Assembly: GCA_020796225.1 (NCBI GenBank)
Contig: CM036774.1
Span: 25,465,692 to 25,529,691, forward strand
DNA from: Arion vulgaris
Taxonomy: Eukaryota; Mollusca; Gastropoda; Stylommatophora; Arionidae
Length of the DNA: 64,000 bases
Direction: 5' to 3'
Shown here: piece by piece, positions 1 through 9,894 of the stretch
Layout of the letters: every line of letters starts with the position of its first letter
Numbering within the stretch: the stretch's first letter is position 1
Translations under genes and position numbers: made by a program
The notes under the pieces: model-generated
Seen by the model: the letters and a program-made list of their open reading frames with translations, nothing else
Databases searched by the model: none
Told to the model about the DNA's origin: nothing

Positions 1-480
1 TAAATAGTTCTGTTTTGCGTGAGGTGTCTGGCGTTTGGTGGAGTCGGTAAATAGTTCTGTCTTGCGTGAGGTGTCTGGCGTTTGGTGGAGTCATCATCAT
101 CATCATCATCATCATAATCTCGATTGTCTCATTCGGAATTTGGCTCACATAACATCAGATGTAAACAGCTTCCTGTATTTCGTGAGGAATTTGGCGCAGT
201 CATCATAATTATCTCGCTTGTCAGTCGGAATTCGGCTCACATGACATCAGATGTAAACAACTTCCTGTATTACGTGAGGTGTTTGGGGCAGTCATTGTTT
301 AGCTTGTCTCTTCGGAATAAGTCTTCTACGATTTCCTGACAGCAGCTCTAAATGTCTCCTGTTCTGTGTGAGAATTCTGACGACTGCCACAATCATACCC
401 ATTTCGTCTAAGACATTTTGCACCCATCTTCTACTTGATCTTCATCTCTCATTTTTGCCCGGTAGCATGCCCACCCTCCA
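1..480 (-). mobile_element. LINE C-terminal fragment with tandem 3' repeats
   Basis: On the minus strand 480-330 reads a stretch with RWVQNVLDEMG, the basic C-terminal tail seen in RTE- and Ingi-like ORF2 proteins. A related copy at 22430-22690 reads GRWVQDVIDDL. A 92-bp unit follows (copies starting near 133 and 225), then an (ATC)n run at 92-118, then two copies of a 47-bp unit (1-47, 48-94). The short units resemble the end of the 92-bp unit, so the array probably grew from the 3' end of the element. Confidence 0.5.
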
Positions 481-760
481 CAAAGAAGAAGAAAAAGCTA
501 TTTAGGTGTACACATTTATTTTGTTTTGAGTCACAAATTGTCATTAAGGCCGTAAGGGATTAATTATCTGACCATATGTTATGTCTGCCGTCCAAGAAGT
601 CTGAATTTATTCGCTTCTGTTGTATCCTTTGCTTGATAAAGGCCTTTTAGTCGAAACGTTGCTGTATATTGTTTTTGCACTTTATGAAACTACAGTACTT
701 TGTTTTTACGCGCCATTGCTACATAGTTTTACTGCAGTCTTCTCTTATATCGATAATACT

Positions 761-872
761 ATTTCCTTGATAAAGGCTTTTTGGTTGAAACGGTACTCTA
801 GAGTTTGTAAAATTGCGTGTTTTTGAAATTTCCTATTTGGTAAATAATATTACTAGACTGAACATTATGTAA
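761..872 (+). repeat. Left copy of ~112-bp direct repeat
   Basis: This segment starts atttccttgataaagg and ends cattatgtaa. By hand alignment it matches 1175-1265 plus 1522-1553 (about 14 differences in 112 positions; the right copy is split by an S-C SINE). The pair exactly brackets a LINE stump, so it may be a long target-site duplication or a pre-existing repeat pair. Confidence 0.6.
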
Positions 873-1174
873 ATGTCTGGTCAACCACTAGTGACAATTG
901 TTATAAGAAAGAGAAGATGGAGATATGTTGAACACACCTTGAGGAGAAATGATCAAAGAACATCAAAGCATGCATTGAAGTGGGATCCAATGGGTTCAAG
1001 AAAGAGAGGACGACCTAAGGAGACCCTGAAACGAACTTTGCTGAGAGAGGCAAGAAATATCGGTCTCAGTTACATGGAGGAGATAGAGTTGCCCAGGATA
1101 GAGCGGTATGGAGAAACTACTTGCAGGTCCTATGTAACGTATAACGGTACGAGAGGAATTATAATATTATTATT
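873..1174 (+). mobile_element. RTE-like LINE 3' stump, ATT tail
   Basis: It translates to a basic tail with RRWRYVEHTLRRND, then KRGRPKETLKRTLLREA, matching the Arg/Gly/Pro-rich C-terminus of RTE-like ORF2 proteins. It ends in (ATT)n at 1162-1176. Near-identical sequence occurs at 39990-40232 and 40641-40705, and a piece at 36060-36180. No complete ORF remains. Confidence 0.7.
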
Positions 1175-1255
1175 ATTTCCTTGATAAAGACTTTTTGGTC
1201 GAGATAGTGCTTTAGAGTTCGCAAAAATGCGTGTTTTTGAAATGTCCTATTTGGT

Positions 1256-1531
1256 AAATAATATTTCAGTGAGATTCTGTAGCTCAAACGGCAGTGGGCT
1301 CGATCAAGAACACAAGCGTACCTGGTTCAAACCCCACGGTGGGCAAGTTTGGAAGCAAATTCGTTTCCGTGGGATTTTTACAAAAAGGTAAAAAAAAAGA
1401 CCTCACAGTTCAGAAAACAATGGCAAACTACTGAACGTATAAGTGGTGCCTAGAAAATCAACGACTCGTTTACTGTGGTTGGTGGCTACGTCCTTTAGGA
1501 TATGCCACGATTTTCATTTTCAAATAATATT
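1256..1531 (+). mobile_element. S-C tRNA-derived SINE with 10-bp TSD
   Basis: The head holds an A-box-like tgtagctcaaacggcag and a B box ggttcaaaccc at 1324-1334, the internal RNA polymerase III promoter of tRNA-derived SINEs. The body carries the family hallmark gcaaactactgaacgtataa and ends at the conserved ccacgattttcatttt. The 10-bp repeat aaataatatt lies at 1256-1265 and 1522-1531, a plausible target duplication. Other copies are at 2164-2404 (minus), 19878-20014, 33734-33776, 52898-53144, 55795-55975 and 58575-58685. Confidence 0.8.
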
Positions 1532-1551
1532 ACTAGTCTAATCATTATGTA

Positions 1552-2043
1552 ACAGGAATTCACAATATTTCAAAAATAATTCCCCTAATAGGATCATGAA
1601 ATTGTACAATTTATCGGACCCAGGGTGGCAACCAAGCAGTGAAAATAAGATTTCATAAGAGGCTGATAATTATACCAAGCATATATATGACACCAGCTTA
1701 CCTTTTTTTATTAGCCAGTAGACACTTTTTTTTTTTAACCTGCCAGTAAGCAAATGTGACATAAAGGTAAATTAATTAATGTTCTGCCAACATATTTCAG
1801 CTTTAACAGGGTGGGTGATATAAGATAGGCTTACAGTGTTTCAACATGAATTTGTCCTTGAGTCTGATATGGCAAATAACTAACTACACAAACGTATTTA
1901 TCATGACACTAACCAGGGATGATATCTACTTTGCTCTGACGTATGTGGATGTATTGTCCAACGTCTTATGTCATACAACTGTTTTATAATTATTATTATC
2001 TAATATCCCAGTTGTATATATTTTTACTATTTTTTTTGTTCCA
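1552..2043. other. AT-rich unique sequence, nothing recognised
   Basis: About 490 bp without a supported gene or repeat family. Short open frames here are not supported by motifs. Confidence 0.4.
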
Positions 2044-2575
2044 TTCCATTTTGTTTCTTCTTCTTCTTCTTCTTCAAACGCTTCATATCGACCACTTGTT
2101 AACAACTCTTTGTGATTTGTATGTGAGCTGAGCCTAAAAGCGATCGTTAGTTGTGCCAGTTAAGTTAATTGAATGTTCTTTACAGTACTTTGCGAATCAA
2201 CCCCAGCTTTTTTAACGTTGTTTGTGATTTTTCTAGGCATTATTAGGTTCAGTAGTTTTCCATTGCTTTCTGAACGGATGGTGCCATCATCCTTTGTAAA
2301 ATCTACGCGAAACAATTTGCAACCAAACTGTCCGCAGCGTGATTCGAACTCAGAACGTCGGGGTTAATAGACCGAGTCACTAACCCTAAGCCACAGACGC
2401 CACCTGTGCCAGTTAACCGCCTACAAATAGGACAGCACATTCGATTTCTTCGACGCTTTTATTTACTAGGTAGCTCCCTAGGCCCCTACCTCAGTCGTCT
2501 CTTACACCATGTCTATTGGGTCGCAGTGGTACTATTCCTTGCTCCCTTGAGAGTCCGAAAACACATGGGCGCCAT
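2044..2575 (-). mobile_element. S-B SINE interrupted by S-C
   Basis: On the minus strand S-B runs from about 2575 (cccatgtg leader; tagtaccactgcgaccca) to the GAA-repeat tail seen as cttcttcttcttcttc at 2056-2072. The family marker aatcacaaagagt is present. The element is split by an S-C copy at 2164-2404; joining 2044-2163 to 2417-2575 restores the family order. Confidence 0.75.
2164..2404 (-). mobile_element. S-C SINE nested in S-B, 12-bp TSD
   Basis: Read on the minus strand, the head starts ggtggcgtctgtggcttagg, with B box gttcgaatcac near 2337-2347. The element is flanked by perfect 12-bp repeats tgtgccagttaa at 2152-2163 and 2405-2416, both part of the interrupted S-B. Insertion into S-B is therefore certain and S-C is the younger element at this site. 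Confidence 0.88.
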
Positions 2576-2578
2576 TTT

Positions 2579-2760
2579 GATTGATTGTGAGGACCCACAT
2601 CATTGCACTTCTGTGAATAACCATGTGTGCTCCAATCTCTTATCTTACACAGCAAGATCTCATCGACAGTGTACGAACTCCGTAGCACCGACAATGGTCA
2701 CCGGTGTAATTTAGCAGATAGTGAAAATATTTTGTAGGAATTTTATTTTTAAATTTAATA
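2579..2760 (-). mobile_element. S-E SINE 3' fragment
   Basis: It matches the 3' third of S-E read in reverse (cattgcacttctgtgaata, gatctcat-gacagtgtacgaactccgtagcacc, ttttgtaggaattttattttt). Full S-E copies are near 24100-24550 and 54112-54560. Confidence 0.65.
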
Positions 2761-2849
2761 TTATTTATTATTATTAAATAATTTATAAATTATGAAACAT
2801 AAATATTATTTGTGTGATATAAATATTCATATCTTAATGTCACATTAAC

Positions 2850-3575
2850 ATTTACATATCTGGGAAGTGTTATCAAACATTCAAGATGGCCCAGATGAAG
2901 ATGTTAGGATTATAATACAAAAGGCAAGATCAGCATTTGCCATTCTCAAGAACATATGGAGTTCAAGAATGATCAGGAATAAAACTAAGATAATGATATT
3001 TAACTCAAATATCAAGGTTGTTCTTCTGTACGGAGCGGAGCCACGGAGAACAACTAAGGGAACACCAAAATGTTGCAGACATTCATCAATAGATGATGCG
3101 TGTGCAGGATACTCCATCTGCGATGGTATGACAAGACCACAAAGAAAGAACTATGGGATAGAGAGGGACAAGGGCAAGTGGAGCGAGAGATAAGGGGCAG
3201 AAGGTGGCGATGGGTAGGACACACACTTAGGAGACACCTGGACAACATCACCAAGCTAATCAGTGAGCCACGGGAACCATCAGTATGCATACTCTTCGAT
3301 ATCTGTTGGGGAGACTGAGCACCTATGGGTCTGCCCGAAGTGCAATGAAGTCAGTTTAGTAACCAATAACCAATCACGAGACAGGCCCTCCGATGGAACC
3401 CCCCCAAGGTACAAGAGGTAAGGGAAGACCAAAGAACACAGGAAGACTGCAGTTGGAGACGGAATGCAAGAGAATAGGGAGAAAGTGGAGAGATCAGGAA
3501 AAGATGGCCTTGGATAGGGAGGGGGCTTGGAAGACCTTGGTTGCGGACCTAAGCTTCTCTATGGGCAACGGGTGA
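2850..3575 (+). mobile_element. RTE-like LINE C-terminal fragment
   Basis: The reading includes AFAILKNIWSSRMIRNKTK, then VVLLYGAE, and later RRWRWVGHTLRR, the post-RT and C-terminal region of RTE-like ORF2. It is broken by frameshifts. At about 3268-3372 a 105-bp stump of an I-like LINE (gccacgggaaccatc to aaccaataaccaatca) interrupts it; the sequence resumes at gagacaggccctccgatgg. The tail is amplified into the 100-bp array at 3476-3977. A cleaner relative is at 53546-54046. Confidence 0.75.
3268..3372 (+). mobile_element. I-like LINE 3' stump inserted in RTE-like LINE
   Basis: It reads gtgagccacgggaaccatca through ctgagcacctatgggtc to a aaccaataaccaa tail. The same 3' end occurs at 11447-11500, 12066-12142, 12318-12400, 55205-55300 and 62500-62620 (minus). 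Short flanking aatca motifs are weak evidence for a target duplication. Confidence 0.55.
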
Positions 3576-3977
3576 AATAGGGAGAAAGTGGTGAGATCAG
3601 GACAAGATGGCCTTGGATAGGGGGGCTTGGAAGACCTTGGTTACGGACCTAAGCTTCTCTATGGGCAACGGGTGAAATAGGGAGAAAGTGGTGAGATCAG
3701 GACAAGATGGCCTTGGATAGGGGGGCTTGGAAGACCTTGGTTGTGGACCTAAGCTTCTCTATGGGCAACGGGTGAAATAGGGAGAAAGTGGTGAGATCAG
3801 GACAAGATGGCCTTGGATAGGGGGGCTTGGAAGACCTTGGTTACGGACCTAAGCTTCTCTATGAGCAACGGGTGAAATAGTGAGAAAGTGGTGAGATCAG
3901 GACAAGATGGCCTTGGATAGGGGGGCTTGGAAGACCTTGGTTACGGACCTAAGCTTCTCTATGGGCAAAGGGTGAAA
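3476..3977 (+). repeat. 100-bp tandem array from a LINE 3' end
   Basis: The marker aagcttctct recurs at 3551, 3651, 3751, 3851 and 3951, giving an exact 100-bp period and five units. The unit is the last 100 bp of the RTE-like LINE (ggaccttggttgcggaccta to gggtga). Units differ by only a few substitutions, and the first is slightly longer. Confidence 0.95.
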
Positions 3978-4189
3978 AAGAAGAATGTCATATTAAATGT
4001 TCACAATTACAATAAAGCTAAGTGAAACCAGTGTCAGAACGACCTCACAGTCAGAGGCGCTCAGTGTAGATTCACTGTCTGACGTAGTTCACAAAGCTAA
4101 AATATACGGTAAAAAGATGATCGTAAAGACGTAGATCCAAGTCAAAATATACTGCGCAACGGATCGTTCTAAGGCTAGCTACCTTAGTA

Positions 4190-4355
4190 AATAAACAGCT
4201 GGCTGAAATCGGGTGGGTGGGCCTAGTCACCATGGGCACATAATCGCACAACGTAAAAGGTCGTTCTTGTCAAAGGACCAATTATATATCACAAAAAGAA
4301 TGATAAAATTGGCCGTGAAGAACGAGAGAGAGAAGAAAAGAAGAAAAAACCAGTG
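4190..4355 (+). mobile_element. S-A SINE 3' half, diverged
   Basis: Matches S-A in order: ggctgaaatcgg, acgttcttgtcaaag, tatatcacaaaaagaatga, then gaagaacgagagagagaag as the degraded GAA tail. Confidence 0.6.
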
Positions 4356-4439
4356 TTACAGCATACTGTACTATATGCCTCAAATGTCAGAATCAATCTG
4401 GCAAACTGAATATTTTTTTCTTTCTTTTGTCCTTCTCTG

Positions 4440-4992
4440 CTTTTTTTTTCACCGTTAGGCGTAGCAGGTTTAACTGATGATCGGTTTCCGAGATAGTGCA
4501 CGCTCAGTCGCTTGATATGATGTGGTACTGTGGAGTTTTAAAATGTCTGTAATGCCATCAATCCATCTTTTTCTTGGTCTGCCCCTTCCATTGATGATTC
4601 CATTTTCAGGTTGTACGCTCTTGCAACTGGTGTATTCGGGTTCATTCTGACCAAGTGGCCAAACCATTTGAGTCTCTGTTTATCAATTAATCTAATAGCA
4701 GGTGTTGTTCCGACTGTTCTTCTAATTTCCTCATTTCTTATATGGTCTCTTCTTGTTTTATTTACTGCTTTCCTCAAGCATCTTATTTCACATGTGGTAA
4801 TTTTCCTTTCTTGTTCTTTTACAAACCGAATAGCTATGAATATTAACTGCATTGGTGCTTTCACTATTTGAAACGATTGACAATAAGGTGCTACCGAAAA
4901 ATTCTCAGAACATACTGGACAGAGAAGAGAAAAAAAACAAGGACATACTATGAGACTATCACGTCGTGGAGCATTGGCTCTGGGAAGGTAGG
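4440..4992 (-). mobile_element. RTE-like LINE C-terminus
   Basis: The minus strand reads IRCLRKAVNKTRRDHIRNEE, RLKWFGHLVRMN, and in another frame GRGRPRKRWIDGITDILK. This order (basic linker, WFGHLxRM, RGRPxxRWxDxI) is typical of the end of RTE/BovB-like ORF2. A frameshift separates the last two blocks. The family recurs at 7136-7700, 25979-26340, 28720-29170 and 29440-30250. Confidence 0.75.
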
Positions 4993-5086
4993 TTGCCATT
5001 TATACAGAGAGGGATGGAGCCATATAGGGAAACAAAACCAGTGCAATCAAGTCAAGCATCTGCCTTTAGACCCTATTTTAGCCACA
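4990..5086 (+). mobile_element. S-D SINE 3' fragment
   Basis: Matches the S-D 3' end: gccatttatacagagaggga, agccatatagggaaa, ccagtgcaatcaagtcaa, cctttagaccct. Confidence 0.6.
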
Positions 5087-5087
5087 A

Positions 5088-5345
5088 TCTTCTTCTTCTT
5101 CTGCATTCTCACTAGATTGGGATTTCGCATTCTCTAATAAAGGCAGCCACCTACCTCAGATTATCAGCCACGCCATACAGTTTGTCTTCTGCGTTCTCAC
5201 TAGATTGGGATTTCGGATTCTCTAATAAAGGCAGCCGCCTGCCTCAGATTATCAGCAACGCCATACAGTTTGTCTTTGATGCTAGTGTAAGTGGGCCACC
5301 TCTTTCTTCTCAAGTCTGCATACTGGGGCAATTCTGTCGGATATA
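5088..5345 (-). mobile_element. Jockey-like LINE 3' end with 88-bp duplication
   Basis: The minus strand matches the C-terminal tail at 11829-12060 (CP.YAD followed by the LYDVTDNLRQTV region). The segment with ctcactagattgggatttcg occurs twice, 88 bp apart (5101 and 5189), so the terminal part has been duplicated in tandem. The GAA-type tail is seen as cttcttcttcttctgc near 5089-5104. Confidence 0.7.
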
Positions 5346-5984
5346 ATTCCTATGATTTCTGTTTCCCCGTTTGTGCCGACCTCTTCCAGCAGTAAGTTAT
5401 GGCCACCCTCGTGATGGTAGGGCTGACATTCTTAATGCGTGGCTAAATCTCCAAGGCAGATTGGCGACCGTAGAATCTATTATCCCATTCCTCATTGTCA
5501 GGGGTCGTTGCACCATGTTATGCGCCTTACGGCCTGGTGCATTCGTTTTCTGCAAGCATTTGTTTCAGGTTAGCATTCCCTAAGTCACAATCAGGAATTG
5601 AGTATCATTCCCCGAATGTGATCCATATCCATCATTAAGCTATACTGCATGCAGACAGGTATCAGCAGGTATTGCGTGTATAGCAGCTCGTGATAGACAG
5701 AAGAAGATGAAGAAGAAATTCCTCTCTGCTGCACGAACCTCTGGACCCTGACAACCACCTTCTGTGCGTGCGTCCAATCCTCTTAGGCTCACACTAATTC
5801 ATATACCCACCTTTGTGTGTCTCTCCATCCAACTGCTCAAATATTACAATACATTTGTTCGTTTTAATGTCAGCTCTATTTTCTTCTCTGACATTTTACA
5901 TTCTCTTAATGTGTGTTCAATCTATCGAACAGCAATTTCATCGTTATGACGTGTGAGTGAATAGTTTATTGAAAACTTGAAATA
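5346..5984. other. No recognised feature
   Basis: About 640 bp with no supported gene or repeat match. Short open frames (5371-5583 and 5764-5949, plus) show no domain, signal or splice context. Confidence 0.4.
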
Positions 5985-6715
5985 GATCAGGATATTGTTT
6001 CAGAGATCCCTGATCTCAGTGTAGGTAAGATCGTGTTCCTAGTCCTATCGGAGACGGACGATAAAACGTAGGTCCCATGTTCAAGTTGAGCATGTAAAAC
6101 AACCTTCTTCACCTTTCAACTCCCAACGGAGAACAGGTCTTCAACAAACTTCTTCCAGCTCTTCCTCTCTCTTGCCATCCCTTCTAATTCTTTCCATGTT
6201 TTGCCTATCCTTTTAATATCAGCCTCCAGCTCTCTTCTACAGGTCTGTCTAGGTCTTCCACTACTCCTCTTTCCCTGCTGGTTCCAAAACAGTGCCTGTC
6301 CTGCAATGCTTTCGGTCGGTCATCTCACTGTATGTCCTATCCATCGCTAGCGTCTCTTCATGAGCTCTTTCTCCATTGGTATCTGCTTTGTTCTTGCTCT
6401 GAGTTTCTCGTTCGTAATCTTATCATACCATCTCACTCCCTCTATTCTACGTAAACATCCATTGGCAGTTAAACATCGAGAAGAGCAGGCTGAAAAGCCG
6501 CAGCCCGGGCAACATTCATTAAAAAAAGTTAAAAATTAAATTCCTACAAAATATTTCCACCATCGTCAAAAATACATCAAGGACCGTCGCCATTGCTACG
6601 GAGTTCGCGCACTGCCGCTGAGATCCTCTTGTTTAAGAAAGAGATCGGAGCACACATGACTACTCACCAAAGTGCAATGATGATGGTCCTATCAATCAAT
6701 CGATTAGATAAAGAG
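5985..6715 (+). mobile_element. S-E SINE split by a LINE
   Basis: 5985-6107 gives the S-E middle (cagagatccctgatctcagt, cctatcggagacggacgata, gttcaagttgagcatgtaaa). 6466-6715 gives the S-E end (gagcaggctg, cctacaaaatattt, aagtgcaatgatgatggtcc, tcaatcaatcga). The gap is a minus-strand LINE fragment at 6108-6465. Matching gtaaaacaacc / gtaaacatcc at the two junctions could be a decayed target duplication. Confidence 0.75.
6108..6465 (-). mobile_element. RTE-like LINE 3' fragment nested in S-E
   Basis: Reverse-strand match to the LINE C-terminal region (ctcttcctctctcttgccat, ctaggtcttccactactcc, gtatgtcctatccatcgc), ending ttcttcacctttcaactccc at the LINE 3' end. The same sequence is at 45265-45480 and, less closely, 35039-35365. 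Confidence 0.72.
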
Positions 6716-7135
6716 ACAACAATGCCTTGATATGTGTAACTATAGAGCAAATAAGTATATGATACCAATCTCTGACCATCATGAACAACACACTGACTAG
6801 AGGCGGCTACGTTTTCCAGACAACGGACAGGGCCGTGACGTGCTATGATACAGAGAGGAGGCCGCATCAGGCGGAACCGTAAGGGGGTGGCATAATCAGC
6901 GACATAGCATAACATATTTTACAGAAAAAACATTTAAAAGGGCGGCATTTCGAAGACTTGCATCATACTGAGAAAATATACCGCACGGTCCTGACAACGG
7001 ACATTAGAGAACAACATGATGAACGCAAAAAAACTAAAGAAACGTAACGGGGACAGTTAACACCACTGTTGTCATATAAAGAGATACCGCTAAAAACTTA
7101 AGCAAATCTAATAAGAACGATTTTCTGACAAACAC
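6716..7135. other. No recognised feature
   Basis: About 420 bp following the S-E tail. No motif, repeat family or splice-bounded frame was recognised. Confidence 0.35.
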
Positions 7136-7700
7136 TGTTACCAGTGTCAAACATGGCCAATAACAACAGCTAATGAGCGGAAAATCATAACGACAGAGAT
7201 GAGGTGTCTTAGAAGAGCTGCAAATGTGACAATAAGTCTGGCCAACACTATGTTACCAGTGTCAAACATGGCCAATAACAGCAGCTAATGAACAGAAAAT
7301 CATAACGACAGAGATGATGTGTCTTAGAAAAGCTGCAGGTGTGACAATAAGAAAGAAAATTAGAAATGAAGAAATCAGAAGGAGACTGGATATAAAACCA
7401 GTCATGCAATTCATAAAAGAACAACAGATTAAATGGTTCGGACACTTGATAAAAATGCCCTGGTATCGACTACCACAGAGAGCCACACTGAAAAAGTATA
7501 ACGAGTACAGAACAAGAGAAATACCACGCAAAAGATGGAGCGACAGCATCAAGAACAGCCTTAATAAAAATCAATTACAGCTTACAAAGTGCACTAGAAC
7601 AAGCGCACACAAGATCACTAAACCCCCACCCCAATGCCCCCAAACAATTCTAAAAAGAAGTAAATGGTGGAAGAGAAGAAGAGGAACGTAACACGACCTT
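7136..7700 (+). mobile_element. RTE-like LINE C-terminus with 115-bp duplication
   Basis: The plus strand reads MMCLRKAAGVTIRKKIRNEE, QQIKWFGHLIKMPW and EIPRKRWSDSIKNSL, the same C-terminal architecture as 4440-4992. The segment starting tgttaccagtgtcaaacatg is repeated 115 bp apart (7136 and 7251), so the region just before the basic linker is duplicated. The last frame runs to a stop at 7689-7691. Confidence 0.78.
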
Positions 7701-7974
7701 GATCTAGTTAAATGGTTAGAGAGCTGGCGTATGGACATAACAGTACAATGAGCGAGACCGTGTCAGTTTCAGCTCAGTTCGACCCAGATGCACATGAAGC
7801 ATTGACTGGATATGCTCAAGTGAGGTATAAGATTCAGTGAACAGGATGATACAAGCCAGGAACAGCGAATGACAGCTAGTCAAGAAGATACTTTACATCC
7901 AAGTGGTAGTAGAAGTCCTGGTAACAAGCTGCAGAACTGCAGTCTGGCTACGCGAGTAGAGAGAAAATTGCTTT
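7701..7974. other. No recognised feature
   Basis: About 270 bp with no clear gene or repeat assignment. Confidence 0.3.
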
Positions 7975-8040
7975 AAAGACGAAGGATTTACTTCAATGCA
8001 CCGGGTTCCCCTATATAGCTCCATCCCTCTGTAGTGGATA
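7975..8040 (-). mobile_element. S-D SINE 3' stub
   Basis: Reverse match to the S-D end: gatttacttcaatgcaccgg, ttcccctatatagctccatc. Confidence 0.5.
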
Positions 8041-8446
8041 GCCAGCGCCCCCAGGTGTTCGTGTTGATGATGATGAGTGGGGTCTATGGTTGGTTACTAC
8101 GTGAAAGATGCGTTGATCGATGATTTGCTACCTATTATTTCTACATTGTTCCTGCTTTCCACGCGCCTCTGTTCTATTATCATTCCTCTAGTTCTCATTA
8201 TTGTGACATATACAGAGAGTCAGGTAAAGGTACCCCAGACTGATGATGATATCCTTCTTGAGTAGAGCTGCTTATTATTTGCAGTCAGTCGGTCCATGTT
8301 TATATGCAGTCCATCTTTCTTGTAATTTAATCTATTATTTTATACATTTCCTTTCCACAAGAGTAGTCTTCTGATTACAATACAATGAACGACATCAAAC
8401 TATCACAATATACTCAACAACTAACGTTCAGTATAAATGTCAAGTC
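8041..8446. other. Unique sequence, weak 62-codon ORF
   Basis: A plus-strand frame at 8077-8265 encodes a peptide with a hydrophobic stretch (LSTRLCSIIIPLVLIIVTY) but has no splice context or family resemblance. It is probably a chance frame. Confidence 0.3.
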
Positions 8447-8606
8447 CTGCTGAGAGTGTTGCACAAAGTACGGAACTCCGTAGCTCCAGCAACAAACCTA
8501 TGAATTTCCGGGGAAAATTCACATTTGAACTGAACGACGCGATCTGCATTCGAACCTACAACATTCAAAACGCAAGGCAAACCTTATAACCACTTCGTCA
8601 CACAGA
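8447..8606 (-). mobile_element. S-D SINE leading into its own minisatellite
   Basis: The minus-strand S-D body is recognisable (agagtgttgcacaaagta, gaactccgtagctccagcaa, attcgaacctaca for the B box). The head ends in ataaccacttcgtcacacag, the reverse complement of an S-D A-box region, and this sequence is then repeated at 8590-8793. Confidence 0.75.
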
Positions 8607-8793
8607 CCACTTCGTCACACAAACCACTTCGTCACACAAACCACTTCGTCACACAAACCACTTCGTCACACAAACCACTTCGTCACACAAACCACTTCGT
8701 CACACAAACCACTTCGTCACACAAACCACTTCGTCACACAAACCACTTCGTCACACAAACCACTTCGTCACACAAACCACTTCGTCCCACAGA
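8590..8793 (+). repeat. 17-bp minisatellite, 12 copies
   Basis: Twelve units of ccacttcgtcacacaaa start every 17 bp from 8590. The first (ending acaga) and last (cccacaga) are variant. The unit equals the 5' tRNA-like head of the adjacent S-D SINE in reverse. Because 17 is not a multiple of three, the frames across it are meaningless. Confidence 0.95.
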
Positions 8794-8954
8794 GATAGAA
8801 GAAAGACGGCAACCCCGTCTAAAAACGGACGTAAACAAGGAACTCTTTTCATACCTCGAGGAATATTGGGTAATACGGTGTAACACCGTATTTTTCACTG
8901 ACCATCGGCACACGATGGGTAATGTGGTCAACATCACTCCGGCCGCCTTTACTT

Positions 8955-9112
8955 CCCAGTGCTTTCCTTGGTACCCAGTGCTTTCCTTGGTACCCAGTGC
9001 TTTCCTTGGTACCCAGTGCTTTCCTTGGTACCCAGTGCTTTCCTTGGTACCCAGTGCTGTCCTTAGTACCCAGTGCTTTCATTGGTACCCAGTGCTTTCC
9101 TTGGTACCCAGT
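8955..9112 (+). repeat. 19-bp minisatellite, 8.3 copies
   Basis: Units of cccagtgctttccttggta start every 19 bp from 8955 to 9088, with a partial ninth. Three units equal 57 bp, so all frames stay open and give the low-complexity ORFs seen on both strands. Those ORFs are not supported as proteins. Confidence 0.95.
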
Positions 9113-9599
9113 TGAGACTGGGTCGACCTGAGAGCCATCACGGTTGGGAAAAAAATAGTCCATGCCCACTGTCGAATTGAACCCGGACCACTAGACTAAG
9201 AAGCGAATTCACTAACAACTACGCTGCGGCGGCTCTCAAAAAACGGACGTACTGGACCGGACGAGGTAGATATAGCTGTAAACTGAAGCAGAACGTAAAA
9301 AAACCCTCAACAAACACCATCTTCATGGCAAACGAATAAGAGGAGGGAAGAAATTTAGACTCGCAATGTTAAATATAGAGACATGCACGATATCTAGCAA
9401 CAGTGGTAAGTGTGAGAGCTTCGTAACTGTGAGGTTCTAGGTTGGAAATATTCAGCTGAAGTGTTGATTGTTTTTTTGGATCACAGCGAATCTTAGATCG
9501 ACCTAATCTGAATTGAGTGCCAGAGAAGCACTATGGAGTAAAGATGACCGACATGATGTTGACCACATCCATATCGTGTGCTGTTTCTCAAAATAACAT
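9113..9599. other. No recognised feature
   Basis: About 490 bp of apparently unique sequence. The stretch cggaccactagactaag near 9184 may be tRNA-SINE debris, but I could not assign it. Confidence 0.3.
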
Positions 9600-9870
9600 G
9601 GCCCGACAGCTGTATTCTGTTTCTTCTCTCTAATCATGTTTGCCTCACAGCGTCAGGATAAGAAGAGATTTCTAGAACGGGTTTGTATGTGCGCTTCATA
9701 GACAGTGTTTTTCACTGGTTCGTTTATTTCTTAGGGCCACCGTTTGCATGGACGACCCCCGTGTTTATGTATTCACTGTATCGGAGTAGTACTACTCTTT
9801 GAGACGCACTGTCTGTTGGTAATCTGTGGACCCCTGTATTCTCCAACATACAGCTGCTTGGTATGAAAAT
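9600..9870 (-). mobile_element. LINE C-terminal fragment
   Basis: Minus-strand sequence containing QITNRQCVSKSSTTPIQ, with homologous stretches at 37170-37600 and 59700-60090 (agaagagatttctagaac, gcgtggacggcc-like blocks, cactgtctgttggtaatctg). The order of blocks suggests the end of an RTE-like ORF2. Confidence 0.5.
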
Positions 9871-9894
9871 AGAGGGTCTTCACTTTTTTCTTTA

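Noticed and set aside
8590..8793. Regularly spaced repeats that resemble a CRISPR array
   Set aside because: The 17-bp units are contiguous without spacers and derive from a SINE head; the genome is eukaryotic.
8849..9169. Repetitive 106-codon minus-strand ORF
   Set aside because: The 19-bp minisatellite leaves all frames open; the same repeat peptide appears in different frames.
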